NCBI GenBank assembly: GCA_044867645.1
Contig: JBIOVI010000053.1
Span: 1-64,000, forward strand
Length of the DNA: 64,000 bases
Source of the DNA: VRUE01 sp044867645
GTDB taxonomy: Bacteria; Actinomycetota; Thermoleophilia; Solirubrobacterales; 70-9
Direction of reading: 5' to 3'
The notes beneath the pieces are model-generated. The model was not told the origin of the DNA and did no database searches. It worked only from the letters and a program-made list of their open reading frames with translations. Both the position numbers and the translations under genes were made by a program. This document shows, in pieces, positions 44,797 to 52,814 of this stretch. Every line of letters starts with the position of its first letter. The first letter of the stretch is position 1.

Positions 44797-45942
44797 ATGA
44801 ACTTCGACTTGAGCGACGAGCAGAGGCTGCTGCGGGACACCGTTCGCGATTTCGCGCGGCAAGAGGTGGCGCCGGTGGCCGAGGAGCTGGACCGGGAAAA
44901 GCGGTTCCCCTACGAGATCGTCGAGAAGCTCGGGGGGCTGGGGCTGATGGGGATTCCGTTCCCGCAGGAGTACGGGGGGGGCGGCGCCGACACGCTCTCC
45001 TATGCGCTGGCGGTCGAAGAGCTGGCCCGGATCGATTCCTCGGTCTGCATCACGATGGCCGCGCACACCTCGCTCGGCACGATGCCGATCTACCTCTGGG
45101 GGACGGACGAGCAGAAGGATGAATGGCTGCCAAAGCTCTGCAGCGGCGAGCGGCTCGCCTCCTTCGGCCTGACCGAGCCCGAGGCGGGCTCCGACGCCGG
45201 CAACGTCCGCACCACCGCGAAGCCCGAGGACGGCGAGTGGGTGATCGACGGCGCCAAGCAGTTCATCACCAACTCCGGCACCGAGATCTCCGGCTGCGTC
45301 TCGATCACCGCTGTGACCGGCGACGCCGATGGTCGGAAAGAGATCTCCAATCTGATCGTCCCCACCGGCACCCCGGGTTACGAGGTCGGCGAGTCCTACC
45401 GCAAGATGGGCTGGAACGCCTCCGACACTCGGCCCCTCTCCTTCGAGAGCTGTCGCGTCCCCGAGGCCAACCTGCTCGGCCGCCGTGGCGACGGCTTCAA
45501 GAACTTCCTCCACATCCTCGATGGCGGCCGGATCGGCGTCGCCGCGATGGGCGTCGGCCTCGCCCAGGGCGCCCTCGACGAGGCGATCTCCTACGCCAAG
45601 GAGCGCCAGGCATTCGGCCAGGCGATCTCCAAGTTCCAGTCGATTCAGGCGAAGATCGCCGACCTCTCCGCCCAGATCGAGGCCGCTCGCCTACTCACCT
45701 GGCGAGCCGCCCTGGAGAAGGACGCCGGCAAGTCGTTCACGCTCACCGCGGCACAGGCGAAGCTGATCACCGGTCGCCTCGCGGTGCGCGCTACCGAGGA
45801 GGCGGTTCAGATCCACGGCGGCTACGGCTACATCGAGGAGTACCCGGTCTGCCGCTTCTACCGCGACGCCAAGATCCTCACGATCGGCGAGGGCACCGAC
45901 GAGGTGCAGCAAATGGTGATCGCTCGCCAGCTCGGCTGCTGA
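44797..45942 (+). CDS. acyl-CoA dehydrogenase
   Basis: 381 residues from ATG 44797. FAD flavoenzyme: SFGLTEPEAGSDAGNVRTTA, YGYIEEYPVCRFYRDAKI and catalytic base Glu365 in IGEGTDEVQQMV (short-chain/butyryl type position). IHGGYGY is the second ACAD signature. It would reduce ETF (22-kb region) and could act on butyryl- or isobutyryl-CoA, linking to the mutase at 23,798. Confidence 0.95.
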   Translation: MNFDLSDEQRLLRDTVRDFARQEVAPVAEELDREKRFPYEIVEKLGGLGLMGIPFPQEYGGGGADTLSYALAVEELARIDSSVCITMAAHTSLGTMPIYLWGTDEQKDEWLPKLCSGERLASFGLTEPEAGSDAGNVRTTAKPEDGEWVIDGAKQFITNSGTEISGCVSITAVTGDADGRKEISNLIVPTGTPGYEVGESYRKMGWNASDTRPLSFESCRVPEANLLGRRGDGFKNFLHILDGGRIGVAAMGVGLAQGALDEAISYAKERQAFGQAISKFQSIQAKIADLSAQIEAARLLTWRAALEKDAGKSFTLTAAQAKLITGRLAVRATEEAVQIHGGYGYIEEYPVCRFYRDAKILTIGEGTDEVQQMVIARQLGC

Positions 45943-45976
45943 AGCTCATCGTTTGAAGCCGCTCATGGCCATAGCC

Positions 45977-45992
45977 TACCAAGAAATTGGTA
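45977..45992. terminator. short palindrome between convergent genes
   Basis: TACCAA-GAAA-TTGGTA, perfect 6-bp stem 34 bases after the acyl-CoA dehydrogenase stop, in an AT-rich stretch; it may end transcription from either side. Confidence 0.35.
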
Positions 45993-46048
45993 TTTCTACT
46001 TAAAAACGTGTAGACGCCCAATTCCAGCGAAGAAATGAGGCGCCTGGT

Positions 46049-46456
46049 TCAGCCCAGAGCGGGCTCCGCGGTGACCGAGCCCTCAGCGCGGCCGGCGACT
46101 TCAGCGCGGCGACCCGTCCCCTCGCCGACTCCAAAGTGCCTGCAGATCGCGATCTCGTGCTCGCGAAGCAGCGGTCGGGTCGGGTCGACGGCGGGTGCGT
46201 CGCGCAGGGCTTCGCGTCTTTGAGCGATCCAAATGCGGCCCGCTCCCGCGGCGCATTCGCGCACCGGCACCGCGACCTTCTTCGCACCGCGCCGGCCGAG
46301 CGCGACCACCAGCCAGACTGGCTCCTCGCGCTCACTGTCGGCGAAGACGCCTTGAACCCAGCCGACCCTGGCACCGCCGACGTCGTCGAGGTCGAAGCCA
46401 ACCCAGCCGATCGCCTCGGCGAGGCTCGGCAACGATGCGGCGGGCACTTCAGTCAC
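46049..46456 (-). CDS. PRC-barrel-like protein
   Basis: 135 residues. IGWVGFDLDDVGGARVGWVQ followed by VWLVVALGR and KKVAVPVRECAAG fits a PRC-barrel-type beta domain, used in RNA processing or envelope adaptors. The C-terminal third (HEIAICRHFGVGEGTGR) is of unknown role. It overlaps the meaB stop by 8 bases and is probably co-transcribed. Confidence 0.6.
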   Translation of the reverse strand: MTEVPAASLPSLAEAIGWVGFDLDDVGGARVGWVQGVFADSEREEPVWLVVALGRRGAKKVAVPVRECAAGAGRIWIAQRREALRDAPAVDPTRPLLREHEIAICRHFGVGEGTGRRAEVAGRAEGSVTAEPALG

Positions 46457-47411
46457 CGGCCTGCCTCTCCATCAGCTCGCTCGCGGCGCTGGCAGGATCG
46501 AGCTCGCGCCGTACGACCCGCTCCAGCAGTGCCGCGGTCTCCGGGTCGGCTTCAGCGGTCGCCTCCAGCTGTCGCCGCAGTCGCGAGGCGGCGATCCCCA
46601 GCACCTCGTTGCGTAAGTTGCGGGCTCGCCGCTCCTCCAGCGTTCCCTCCGCCTCGATGTGGGCGCGATGCTCGTCGATCTTCGCCGCCAGCTCCTCGAT
46701 TCCCTCGCCGCGGGCCGCCTCGGTGCGCAGGATCGGCACCTTCCAGCGTCCCGGCTCATGCGAGAGCGCCAGCACACCGCGCACCTCTCGCACCATCGTG
46801 TCGGTCATTGGGTGGTCGGCCTTGTTGACGACGATCACGTCGGGAATCTCCATCACGCCCGCCTTCAGCGCCTGGATCGAGTCGCCGGAGCCGGGCATCA
46901 GCGCCAACACGATCGTGTCGGCATGGTCGACGATGTCGATCTCGGCCTGGCCGACGCCGACCGTCTCGATCAGAACGTCGTCCTTGCCGGCGGCGTCCAT
47001 GACCAGGGCGACCTGGAGGGCCGCCTCGGAGAGCCCGCCCAGCGCCCCTCGCGAGGCCATCGAGCGGATGAACACGCCCGGGTCGAGGAAATGGTCGGAG
47101 AGACGGATGCGGTCGCCGAGCAGCGCGCCGCGGGTGAAGGGGCTGGACGGGTCGATCGAGAGCACCGCGACCTCGCGCTCGGTCTTGCGTAGCTCGGCCG
47201 TCAGTGCCCCGATAAGGGTGCTCTTGCCGACCCCGGGCGGGCCGGTGAAACCGACGATCCGCGCCCTGCCCGTGCGCGGATAGACCTCGCGCACCAGCTC
47301 CCAGCCGGCGGGGTCGTCGGACTCGATCAGCGTGATCGCCCGCGCCAGGGCGCGTTTGTCGCCGCTGACGAGGCGCTCCGCGAGCGAGGTCGATTTGGCG
47401 GCGTCGGGCAT
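46449..47411 (-). CDS. meaB: methylmalonyl-CoA mutase-associated GTPase MeaB (ArgK family)
   Basis: 320 residues, G3E P-loop GTPase: Walker A GFTGPPGVGKSTLIGAL, Mg/Walker B segment LIETVGVGQAEIDI, base-recognition VVNKADH, SMASRGALGGLSEA switch region. It gates cobalamin loading and protects B12-dependent acyl-CoA mutases, here most plausibly the pair at 23,356-25,423. C-terminal dimerisation arm present. Confidence 0.94.
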   Translation of the reverse strand: MPDAAKSTSLAERLVSGDKRALARAITLIESDDPAGWELVREVYPRTGRARIVGFTGPPGVGKSTLIGALTAELRKTEREVAVLSIDPSSPFTRGALLGDRIRLSDHFLDPGVFIRSMASRGALGGLSEAALQVALVMDAAGKDDVLIETVGVGQAEIDIVDHADTIVLALMPGSGDSIQALKAGVMEIPDVIVVNKADHPMTDTMVREVRGVLALSHEPGRWKVPILRTEAARGEGIEELAAKIDEHRAHIEAEGTLEERRARNLRNEVLGIAASRLRRQLEATAEADPETAALLERVVRRELDPASAASELMERQAGD

Positions 47412-47440
47412 GGCTGCGCCAGTCTAAAGTCCCGGCCGCC

Positions 47441-48097
47441 GTGATCCGCTTCCTCCGCTTCTGTGCCCGCAACGGGATGCTGACGCCGCAATACGCGCTG
47501 TTGGCATTGCGCTACCTGCGACGCCGCCTCTTCACCCGTGCCGGCTGGCGCTGGCGCACCGATGGCCCGGTCTTCTTCGGCCCCGGCCTCGAACTGCAGA
47601 TCGCCAGACGCGGCAGAGTCGACTTCGGCCGCTTCGTCTGGCTCGGCCACGGCACCAAGATCCGCTGCCACGAGGGCAGTGTCGAGATTGGAGCCAAGAC
47701 CGTGCTCGGCCAGGAGTGCACGATCTCCGCCTACGGGCGGGTTCGGATCGGCGAGCAGTGCGTGATCGCCGACCGGGCGATGTTCATCGACTTCGACCAC
47801 GGGGTGGTCGAAGTCGAGCGCCCGATCCGTCTGCAGGGCATCTACACACGCGACGTCGAGGTCGGCTCCAACGTCTGGATTGGCTATGGCGCCTGCATCC
47901 TGCGCGGCGTCCGCGTCGGCGACAACTCGATCATCGGCACCAACTCGGTGGTCACCAAGGACGTGCCCGCCAACGCCATCGTCGCGGGTGTCCCGGCCAA
48001 GATCGTCAGGATGCGCGAGACACCAGAGCGGCTGCGCTGGCCCAACCCGGTCGAGCCCGACCCAGCCGCGCACACCACCCTGCAGCAACCAGGTTGA
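47441..48097 (+). CDS. left-handed beta-helix acyltransferase
   Basis: 218 residues. Hexapeptide repeats run through the centre (VEIGAKTVLGQECTISAYGR, VRVGDNSIIGTNSVVTKDV) and end in the typical IVAGVPAKIVR. Probably O-acetylates or acylates a sugar using acetyl-CoA. A basic N-terminal stretch with FLRFCARNGM precedes the helix. Likely contributes to surface polysaccharide modification. Divergent from meaB with 29 bases between. Confidence 0.88.
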   Translation: MIRFLRFCARNGMLTPQYALLALRYLRRRLFTRAGWRWRTDGPVFFGPGLELQIARRGRVDFGRFVWLGHGTKIRCHEGSVEIGAKTVLGQECTISAYGRVRIGEQCVIADRAMFIDFDHGVVEVERPIRLQGIYTRDVEVGSNVWIGYGACILRGVRVGDNSIIGTNSVVTKDVPANAIVAGVPAKIVRMRETPERLRWPNPVEPDPAAHTTLQQPG

Positions 48098-48100
48098 GTT

Positions 48101-48406
48101 CTAGTTCGACCGTGGCTCCATCGCCGCGACCGAGAAGCTGCCGCGGCTGCTGCTGCCCGGCGTCCAGTTGATGCCCTCGATCAGTTCGGCCGGGTGAACC
48201 GAGAGTGCGCCGGCGAGCTTGACCACCGTGTCGATGCGGGGGAGCCGTTCTCCCCTCTCGAGCAGGCCGATCTCGGTGCGGTGCAGCGAAGCTCGGATAC
48301 CGACCTCTTCCTGGGAGAGACCGGCACGCTTGCGGCAGCGGTTGAGGTTCTTCCCGAAACGGGTGGCGATCTCCACCAGCAGCATTCTCTTGTCTGAGCC
48401 AACCAT
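48101..48406 (-). CDS. XRE-family helix-turn-helix regulator
   Basis: 101 residues if started at ATG 48406 (MVGSDKRMLLVEIATRFGKN); ATG 48385 is also plausible. HTH: NLNRCRKRAGLSQEEVGIRA then HRTEIGLLERGERLPRIDTV. A short Ser-rich tail follows. No cognate partner beside it; possibly a solitary regulator. Confidence 0.8.
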   Translation of the reverse strand: MVGSDKRMLLVEIATRFGKNLNRCRKRAGLSQEEVGIRASLHRTEIGLLERGERLPRIDTVVKLAGALSVHPAELIEGINWTPGSSSRGSFSVAAMEPRSN

Positions 48407-48510
48407 TTTCCACCGACCGGTCCTAGTCACCGGCCGTGATACAGACAATAGCTTTCGGTTTTGCTAAAGTCGCCTTCACCTGTGAAACGTGTTGTGTGAG
48501 GAGGACTTAG

Positions 48511-48612
48511 GTGGGACGGTTCCGGCATTTGCTCGGACTGCGAAGCACCGAAGAATGTAGTCACGACGTTGGTAAAGTAGTCACGTGCGCGAGATCGGGG
48601 TTCGAGAGTTGA
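48511..48612 (+). CDS. possible 33-residue leader ORF before the Phd/PIN pair
   Basis: GTG 48511 is preceded by GAGGAGG at six bases, the strongest ribosome site nearby. It encodes MGRFRHLLGLRSTEECSHDV and stops at 48,612 inside the antitoxin gene in another frame. No homolog is recognised. It could be a leader peptide or chance. Confidence 0.3.
   Translation: MGRFRHLLGLRSTEECSHDVGKVVTCARSGFES
48557..48585. promoter_or_regulatory. direct repeats at the antitoxin start
   Basis: GTAGTCACG occurs at 48557-48565 and 48577-48585, exactly 20 bp apart, with TAAAGT between as a possible -10. The second copy ends on the antitoxin GTG, suggesting an autoregulated, leaderless transcript. Confidence 0.5.
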
Positions 48613-48860
48613 AGGCGACCCTAAGCAGCGTGCTGCACAGCGTCGACGAGGGCGAGCAGATCAGGGTCACTCTCCGCGGCCGTCACGTGGCCGACATCGT
48701 GCCGGCGGGGTCTCGCCGCTCGGACGATCGCCTGCGGGTGCTGGTGGCGGAAGGCAGGATCTCTCCGGCTGCCCGTCCGCTCCCGCGCGAGCGGTCACGC
48801 CCGTTGGACATCGGGCGGTCGGCCTCGGCGATCGTCCTGGCCGAGCGCGACGACGCATGA
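48585..48860 (+). CDS. Phd/YefM-type antitoxin
   Basis: 91 residues, GTG start without a ribosome site. MREIGVRELKATLSSVLHSV and RVTLRGRHVADIVP match the prevent-host-death fold that binds DNA and neutralises a partner toxin through its C terminus. Overlaps the PIN toxin start by 4 bases (ATGA). Confidence 0.88.
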   Translation: MREIGVRELKATLSSVLHSVDEGEQIRVTLRGRHVADIVPAGSRRSDDRLRVLVAEGRISPAARPLPRERSRPLDIGRSASAIVLAERDDA

Positions 48861-49261
48861 TGAACCTCTATCTCGACTCGAGCGCGCTGGTCAAGCGCTA
48901 TGTGGAAGAGGAGGACAGCGACGCCGTGCTGGCCGCGATGGAGGATGCCGACGCCTGGTCGATGTGCCGGATCGGCTTCGTCGAGACGATCCGCGCGGTC
49001 GCCCTCGCGGGTGGCCGGAAAGCGGTGAGGAAGATCGAACGGGAGTGGCTTTCCTTCGACGTGATCGAGGTCGACCGGACCCTCGCCGAGCATGCTGCCG
49101 AGCTCACCCTCTCGAGCGAGCTGCGCAGCCTCGACGCCCTGCACCTGGCGGCGGCTCTCGTGCTGCCGCCGGAGAGCCTGACGATCGCCACCTGGGATAC
49201 CCGTCTGCACCGTGCCGCCCGGGAACAAGGGCTGGCGACGTTCCCGGTGGCGCTCGGCTGA
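48857..49261 (+). CDS. PIN-domain ribonuclease toxin (VapC-like)
   Basis: 134 residues. PIN acidic residues: D in MNLYLDSSALVKRYV, E in GFVETIRAVALAG, D in LRSLDALHLAAALVL, and D in TIATWDTRLHRAA. These form the Mg-dependent RNase site. Partner of the Phd-type antitoxin immediately upstream; a mixed Phd-VapC type II module. Confidence 0.92.
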   Translation: MMNLYLDSSALVKRYVEEEDSDAVLAAMEDADAWSMCRIGFVETIRAVALAGGRKAVRKIEREWLSFDVIEVDRTLAEHAAELTLSSELRSLDALHLAAALVLPPESLTIATWDTRLHRAAREQGLATFPVALG

Positions 49262-49271
49262 GCAGCTCGCC

Positions 49272-50465
49272 TCAGGCCGGGCTCGGGTCGCCGGCCAGTT
49301 CGGCGTAGACCGCGGCGGTCTGCTCGGCGACGTCGCCCCAGTCGAAGCGGCGCAGGTGCTCGTAGGCTTCGGCGACGAGGCTCTGGCCGAGCTCGTCGTC
49401 GTGCAGGACGCGGATCGCGACCTCTGCCAGGGCTTCGGGGTCGTGAGAGCTGAAGCGCAGGCCGACCTCCTCGTGGGGAACGACCTCGCGCAGGCCACCG
49501 GTATCGGCGACGATGCAGGGGCATTCGGAGGCCATCGCCTCCAGCGCCACCAGCCCGAATGGCTCGTAGATCGAAGGGACGACCGTGAGGTCGGCGATCC
49601 GGTAGAGCGAGTGCAGGACGTCATCGCCGATCCAGCCGAGGAATGTCCCATGCTCCATCAGGCCCAACTCCTCGGCCTGGCGGTGCAGCTCCTTCTCATG
49701 GGTGCCCGAGCCGGCGACCAGGAACCGCGTCCCCGGCGCCTCCTCAATCACCCGCGGCATCGCCTCCAGCGCCAGCTGGAAGCCCTTCTCGTAGACCAGC
49801 CGGCCGATCAGCAGGACCAGCTTCTCCTCGGGCGCGGCGAACTCGGCGCGCAGCCGCCTCAGCTCGGCCGGATCCTGAGCCGGGAGGTCGTCGGGATCGA
49901 TCCCATTGGGGATCACGCTGACCCGCTCCTCCTCGACGCCGAAGATGTCTGCGACCTGCTCGCGCATGTAGTGAGAGCAGGCGATCGTCCGCTCCGAGCG
50001 ATTGACGATCCAGCGCTCGACGCCATGGATGTAGCTCTGCGGGTGCTTGTCGACCCAGCCTTGGTGGCGGCCGTGCTCGGTGGCGTGGATCGTCGTGACC
50101 AGCGGCGCTTCGAAGCGCTTCGCGAGATGGTCGCAGGCGTTGGCGACCAGCCAGTCGTGGCCATGCACCAGGTCGAAGCTGTAGCGGTCGCCGAGCTCGA
50201 CTCCGGCGGCGAGCATGTCGGAGTTCATCCGCTCCACCCAGGCGACGAACTCGCCCAGGTCGGTGGGGCGCTTCGGCTCGCGAATGCGGTGGATATGGAC
50301 GCCGGCGCGGCGCTCCTCGGCTGGCGACTCCTCGCCGCCCCGGGTCAGCACGTGGACCTCGACGTCGCGCTCGACCAGCGCCTCGGAGAGCTTGCGGACG
50401 TGTCGGGCCAGGCCGCCCTCGATCAGCGGCGGGTACTCCCAAGAGAGGATCAGGACGCGCGTCAT
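49272..50465 (-). CDS. GT4 glycosyltransferase, alpha-1,4-glucan type (Rv3032-like)
   Basis: 397 residues, GT-B fold. MTRVLILSWEYPPLIEGGLA resembles glycogen-synthase-type GT4 starts; VSVIPNGIDPDDL, LIGRLVYEKGFQLALEA, and SIYEPFGLVALEAMASECP contain the conserved catalytic/donor-binding residues. It would extend an alpha-1,4-glucan from UDP- or ADP-glucose. It is 10 bases after the GH57 gene and third in a methyltransferase-GH57-GT4 unit matching Rv3030-Rv3032 order. Confidence 0.9.
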   Translation of the reverse strand: MTRVLILSWEYPPLIEGGLARHVRKLSEALVERDVEVHVLTRGGEESPAEERRAGVHIHRIREPKRPTDLGEFVAWVERMNSDMLAAGVELGDRYSFDLVHGHDWLVANACDHLAKRFEAPLVTTIHATEHGRHQGWVDKHPQSYIHGVERWIVNRSERTIACSHYMREQVADIFGVEEERVSVIPNGIDPDDLPAQDPAELRRLRAEFAAPEEKLVLLIGRLVYEKGFQLALEAMPRVIEEAPGTRFLVAGSGTHEKELHRQAEELGLMEHGTFLGWIGDDVLHSLYRIADLTVVPSIYEPFGLVALEAMASECPCIVADTGGLREVVPHEEVGLRFSSHDPEALAEVAIRVLHDDELGQSLVAEAYEHLRRFDWGDVAEQTAAVYAELAGDPSPA

Positions 50466-50475
50466 CTGGCTCGGG

Positions 50476-52032
50476 CTATGGCTCCAGCAGTGGAGCGAGG
50501 CTCAGATCCGGGGCTAGGGCGCGCATACTCGGGTCGCTACTGCCGGCGAAGTCTATGGCCTCCAACATCGCCCCGGCGTGACCGGTGGCTCGCTGGAAGG
50601 CGTAATCGCCCGCCTGCCCGCGCTTGTCGAGGAAGGCCCAGTCGCTCGCCTGGGCGGCGAGCAACTCGCGAGCCGCGCGTAGGGCGGCCGGCCCACGCAA
50701 CCCCTCCCCCACCGCCCGCAGCAGCCTCAGCTCCAGCCGTCGCGCGCCCCAGGCAAGGTCGGCGACCCGCGGCGAGTCCCACGTCCGCAGGTCCTTCTCC
50801 TCGCCCCAAGTCGAAGCGGTCAGCTGCCGCTGTACCGGCTCATGCTCGGCTAAGGCCTGAGGCACGGTGAGCAACCGCACTCCGGCCGCGGCGGCGCCAG
50901 CCAGCACCTCAGCCAGCCAGGTCACCCCCTCCGACCACCAGTGGCCGAGCAGCTCCGTGTCGATCGCGAAAACCACCAGCCCGCGCCGTCCCTGAGCAGC
51001 GGCGAACTTCCGCAGCCGCGCCGCGACCGCGGCCAGGAACTCGGCCGCCTGCCGCCGAGCGGCTGACGCGGCAGCCGGTGGATCGTAGGCGCCACCGCCC
51101 ACCTTCCAGATCCTCACCCCGCGCAGCGATTTCCCGGCGAACTGGGCGTGGGCGGGATCGGACGGGTAGCCGTCCAAGGACCAGAGCCAGCTCACCGCCT
51201 CCCAGTCGATCGGCAGCGCCACCGGCCCCGCCATAGTCGCAACCGGCGTCAACGCGGCGAGCGGCTCCTCGTGAGCGCTCTGGTCGACGCAGAACCAGCG
51301 CACCCCGTGCTCGGCAAGACGCCGCTCGAGACCGGGCACATAGGCGCACTCGGGTAGCCAGAAGCCGCCGTTCCAGCCGAAGCGGCGGCGCTGCGAGCGA
51401 ATCCCAGCGTCGAGCTGCAGGCCCAAGCCGGCGCGAGTCGCCAGCAGCGGCAGCACGGCATGAGTCGCAGCCGAGGTCGCCAAGGCCACCCGGCCCTCGC
51501 CGGCCGCCTCTTGGAAGGGACGCAATGGGTCCCCCCCGGCGGCGTCGAGCAGCTCGAGCGCGTGCCGGTAGCGCTCCAGCTCCGCCTCGCAGGCCGGCCG
51601 GCACTCGGGCGGCACCTCGGGCGCGTCGGCCTCGGCGGCGCCGATCCGCCACTGCAGCAGGAACTCGCGCAGCCGCTTCGCCGCCCCGGCGTCTTCGAGC
51701 TGGTCGGCAAGCACCGGGGTCACCGTCATCGTCAGGTCCCTGGCGACCTCCAGGATCGGCAGATAGGAACGAATCGCCGCGTCGAACAGCCACTCCTCGC
51801 CAAATGGGTAGGTGCCGAAGCCCTCGACGTAGGGCATGTGGGAATGGAGGACGATCGCCAAATCTCCGATGGTCTTCTGGCCGTCGGGTCCTGCGAGATC
51901 CCCGACGATTTCTGGGCCGGCGGGTCCTGTCACCGCAGGGGACCCACCACCCCCTGCGGTAGCTAAAGCTTCCTCGGGGGTGGTCCCCCCTGCGGCGCCA
52001 CCCGCCGGCAGCCGCGCGCCCAGGTCACGCAT
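50476..52032 (-). CDS. GH57 1,4-alpha-glucan branching enzyme (Rv3031-like)
   Basis: 518 residues. Family start LAIVLHSHMPYVEGFG at about residue 58; nucleophile Glu228 in FWLPECAYVPGLE and acid/base Asp358 in FAIDTELLGHWW. C-terminal helical DUF1957 region. The first 55 residues are an extra Gly/Ala/Pro-rich segment, and about residues 10-38 of it are encoded by nested palindromic repeat copy B. Its stop is 10 bases from the GT4 start and its start overlaps the methyltransferase stop by 8 bases. Confidence 0.9.
   Translation of the reverse strand: MRDLGARLPAGGAAGGTTPEEALATAGGGGSPAVTGPAGPEIVGDLAGPDGQKTIGDLAIVLHSHMPYVEGFGTYPFGEEWLFDAAIRSYLPILEVARDLTMTVTPVLADQLEDAGAAKRLREFLLQWRIGAAEADAPEVPPECRPACEAELERYRHALELLDAAGGDPLRPFQEAAGEGRVALATSAATHAVLPLLATRAGLGLQLDAGIRSQRRRFGWNGGFWLPECAYVPGLERRLAEHGVRWFCVDQSAHEEPLAALTPVATMAGPVALPIDWEAVSWLWSLDGYPSDPAHAQFAGKSLRGVRIWKVGGGAYDPPAAASAARRQAAEFLAAVAARLRKFAAAQGRRGLVVFAIDTELLGHWWSEGVTWLAEVLAGAAAAGVRLLTVPQALAEHEPVQRQLTASTWGEEKDLRTWDSPRVADLAWGARRLELRLLRAVGEGLRGPAALRAARELLAAQASDWAFLDKRGQAGDYAFQRATGHAGAMLEAIDFAGSSDPSMRALAPDLSLAPLLEP
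51920..52005. repeat. nested palindromic repeat, copy B (inside GH57 gene)
   Basis: 86 bp, inverted orientation relative to copies A, C and D: begins GCGGGTCCTGTC and ends GGCGCCACCCGC. Inside, ACCGCAGGGG and CCCCTGCGGT form a 10-bp stem and GGGGG/CCCCC a second. It keeps the GH57 frame open. Confidence 0.65.
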
Positions 52033-52786
52033 GACAGACCGCGACGAAGTCCAATGCGCGATCGAGGTCCTCTGCCTTCAAGCTGAAGTCGGAGCTGGAG
52101 ATCACCGGGGTGAAGCGGTCATAGAAGGGCTTACTCAGGCGCAGTGCTTTGTGCACGCGGTCCCAGCCGAGCTTGATCGCCAGCTCGTGGACGCGCAGCT
52201 TGCGGGCATGGAAGAGACCGAGCAGCTCGATCCGCTCGAAGTGCGCCTCGCAGAGGTCCCGGAACTCGGCCACCCGGTACTCGCGCACGTGCCAGGGGTT
52301 GTCGGACTTCTCGGCACCGGGGGGCGCCAGCGTCAGCAGGTTGGGGGTGGAGACGTAGACCACGCCCCCCGGCGCCAGCATCGACTTGAAGTGCTCGAGG
52401 ATCGCCCCGGGGTCCTGCACGTGCTCGATCGTCTGCAGGAAGACGACGGCGTCGCAGGGCTGGGCGAAGCTCTCGACCAAATCGCGCTCGTAGCGGAGGT
52501 TGGACCGCACGTAGCGCAGGCGTGCGTGCTCGTGGGCCTCCGGGTTAGCATCGACCCCGACCACGCTTGCCGCCTTGGCCGCGAGCACGTCGGAGCCGTA
52601 GCCCTCGCCGCAGGCCATGTCGACCACTTGCCTGCCCGCGATCCGGGTCGCGATCCACTCGTAGACCGCGAGGTGGCGACGGAACCAGTAATTCTCCTCG
52701 GGCACGTCGGGCAGCGTTCGCTCACCGGTCAGGGGCAGCGGCGGCACTCCCTGCGGCTGGTCGAGCTGGACGTATTCGCGCTCCAT
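52025..52786 (-). CDS. class I SAM methyltransferase (Rv3030-like)
   Basis: 253 residues from ATG 52786 (MEREYVQLDQPQGVPPLPLT). SAM-binding VVDMACGEGYGSDVLAAKA, VGVDANPEAHEHAR, VVFLQTIEHVQDPGAILEHF and GGVVYVSTPN. As first gene of the unit with GH57 and GT4 genes it is a candidate sugar O-methyltransferase for a methylated glucan. Confidence 0.9.
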   Translation of the reverse strand: MEREYVQLDQPQGVPPLPLTGERTLPDVPEENYWFRRHLAVYEWIATRIAGRQVVDMACGEGYGSDVLAAKAASVVGVDANPEAHEHARLRYVRSNLRYERDLVESFAQPCDAVVFLQTIEHVQDPGAILEHFKSMLAPGGVVYVSTPNLLTLAPPGAEKSDNPWHVREYRVAEFRDLCEAHFERIELLGLFHARKLRVHELAIKLGWDRVHKALRLSKPFYDRFTPVISSSDFSLKAEDLDRALDFVAVCHA

Positions 52787-52792
52787 ATATGG
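52783..52792. promoter_or_regulatory. palindrome CCATATATGG in the divergent promoter
   Basis: A perfect 10-bp palindrome covering the start codon of the minus-strand methyltransferase, in a 28-bp gap from the plus-strand methyltransferase. Probably contains the -10 region or a shared regulator site. Confidence 0.35.
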
Positions 52793-52814
52793 GGACCGTA
52801 TTGTTCCCGGCTCG

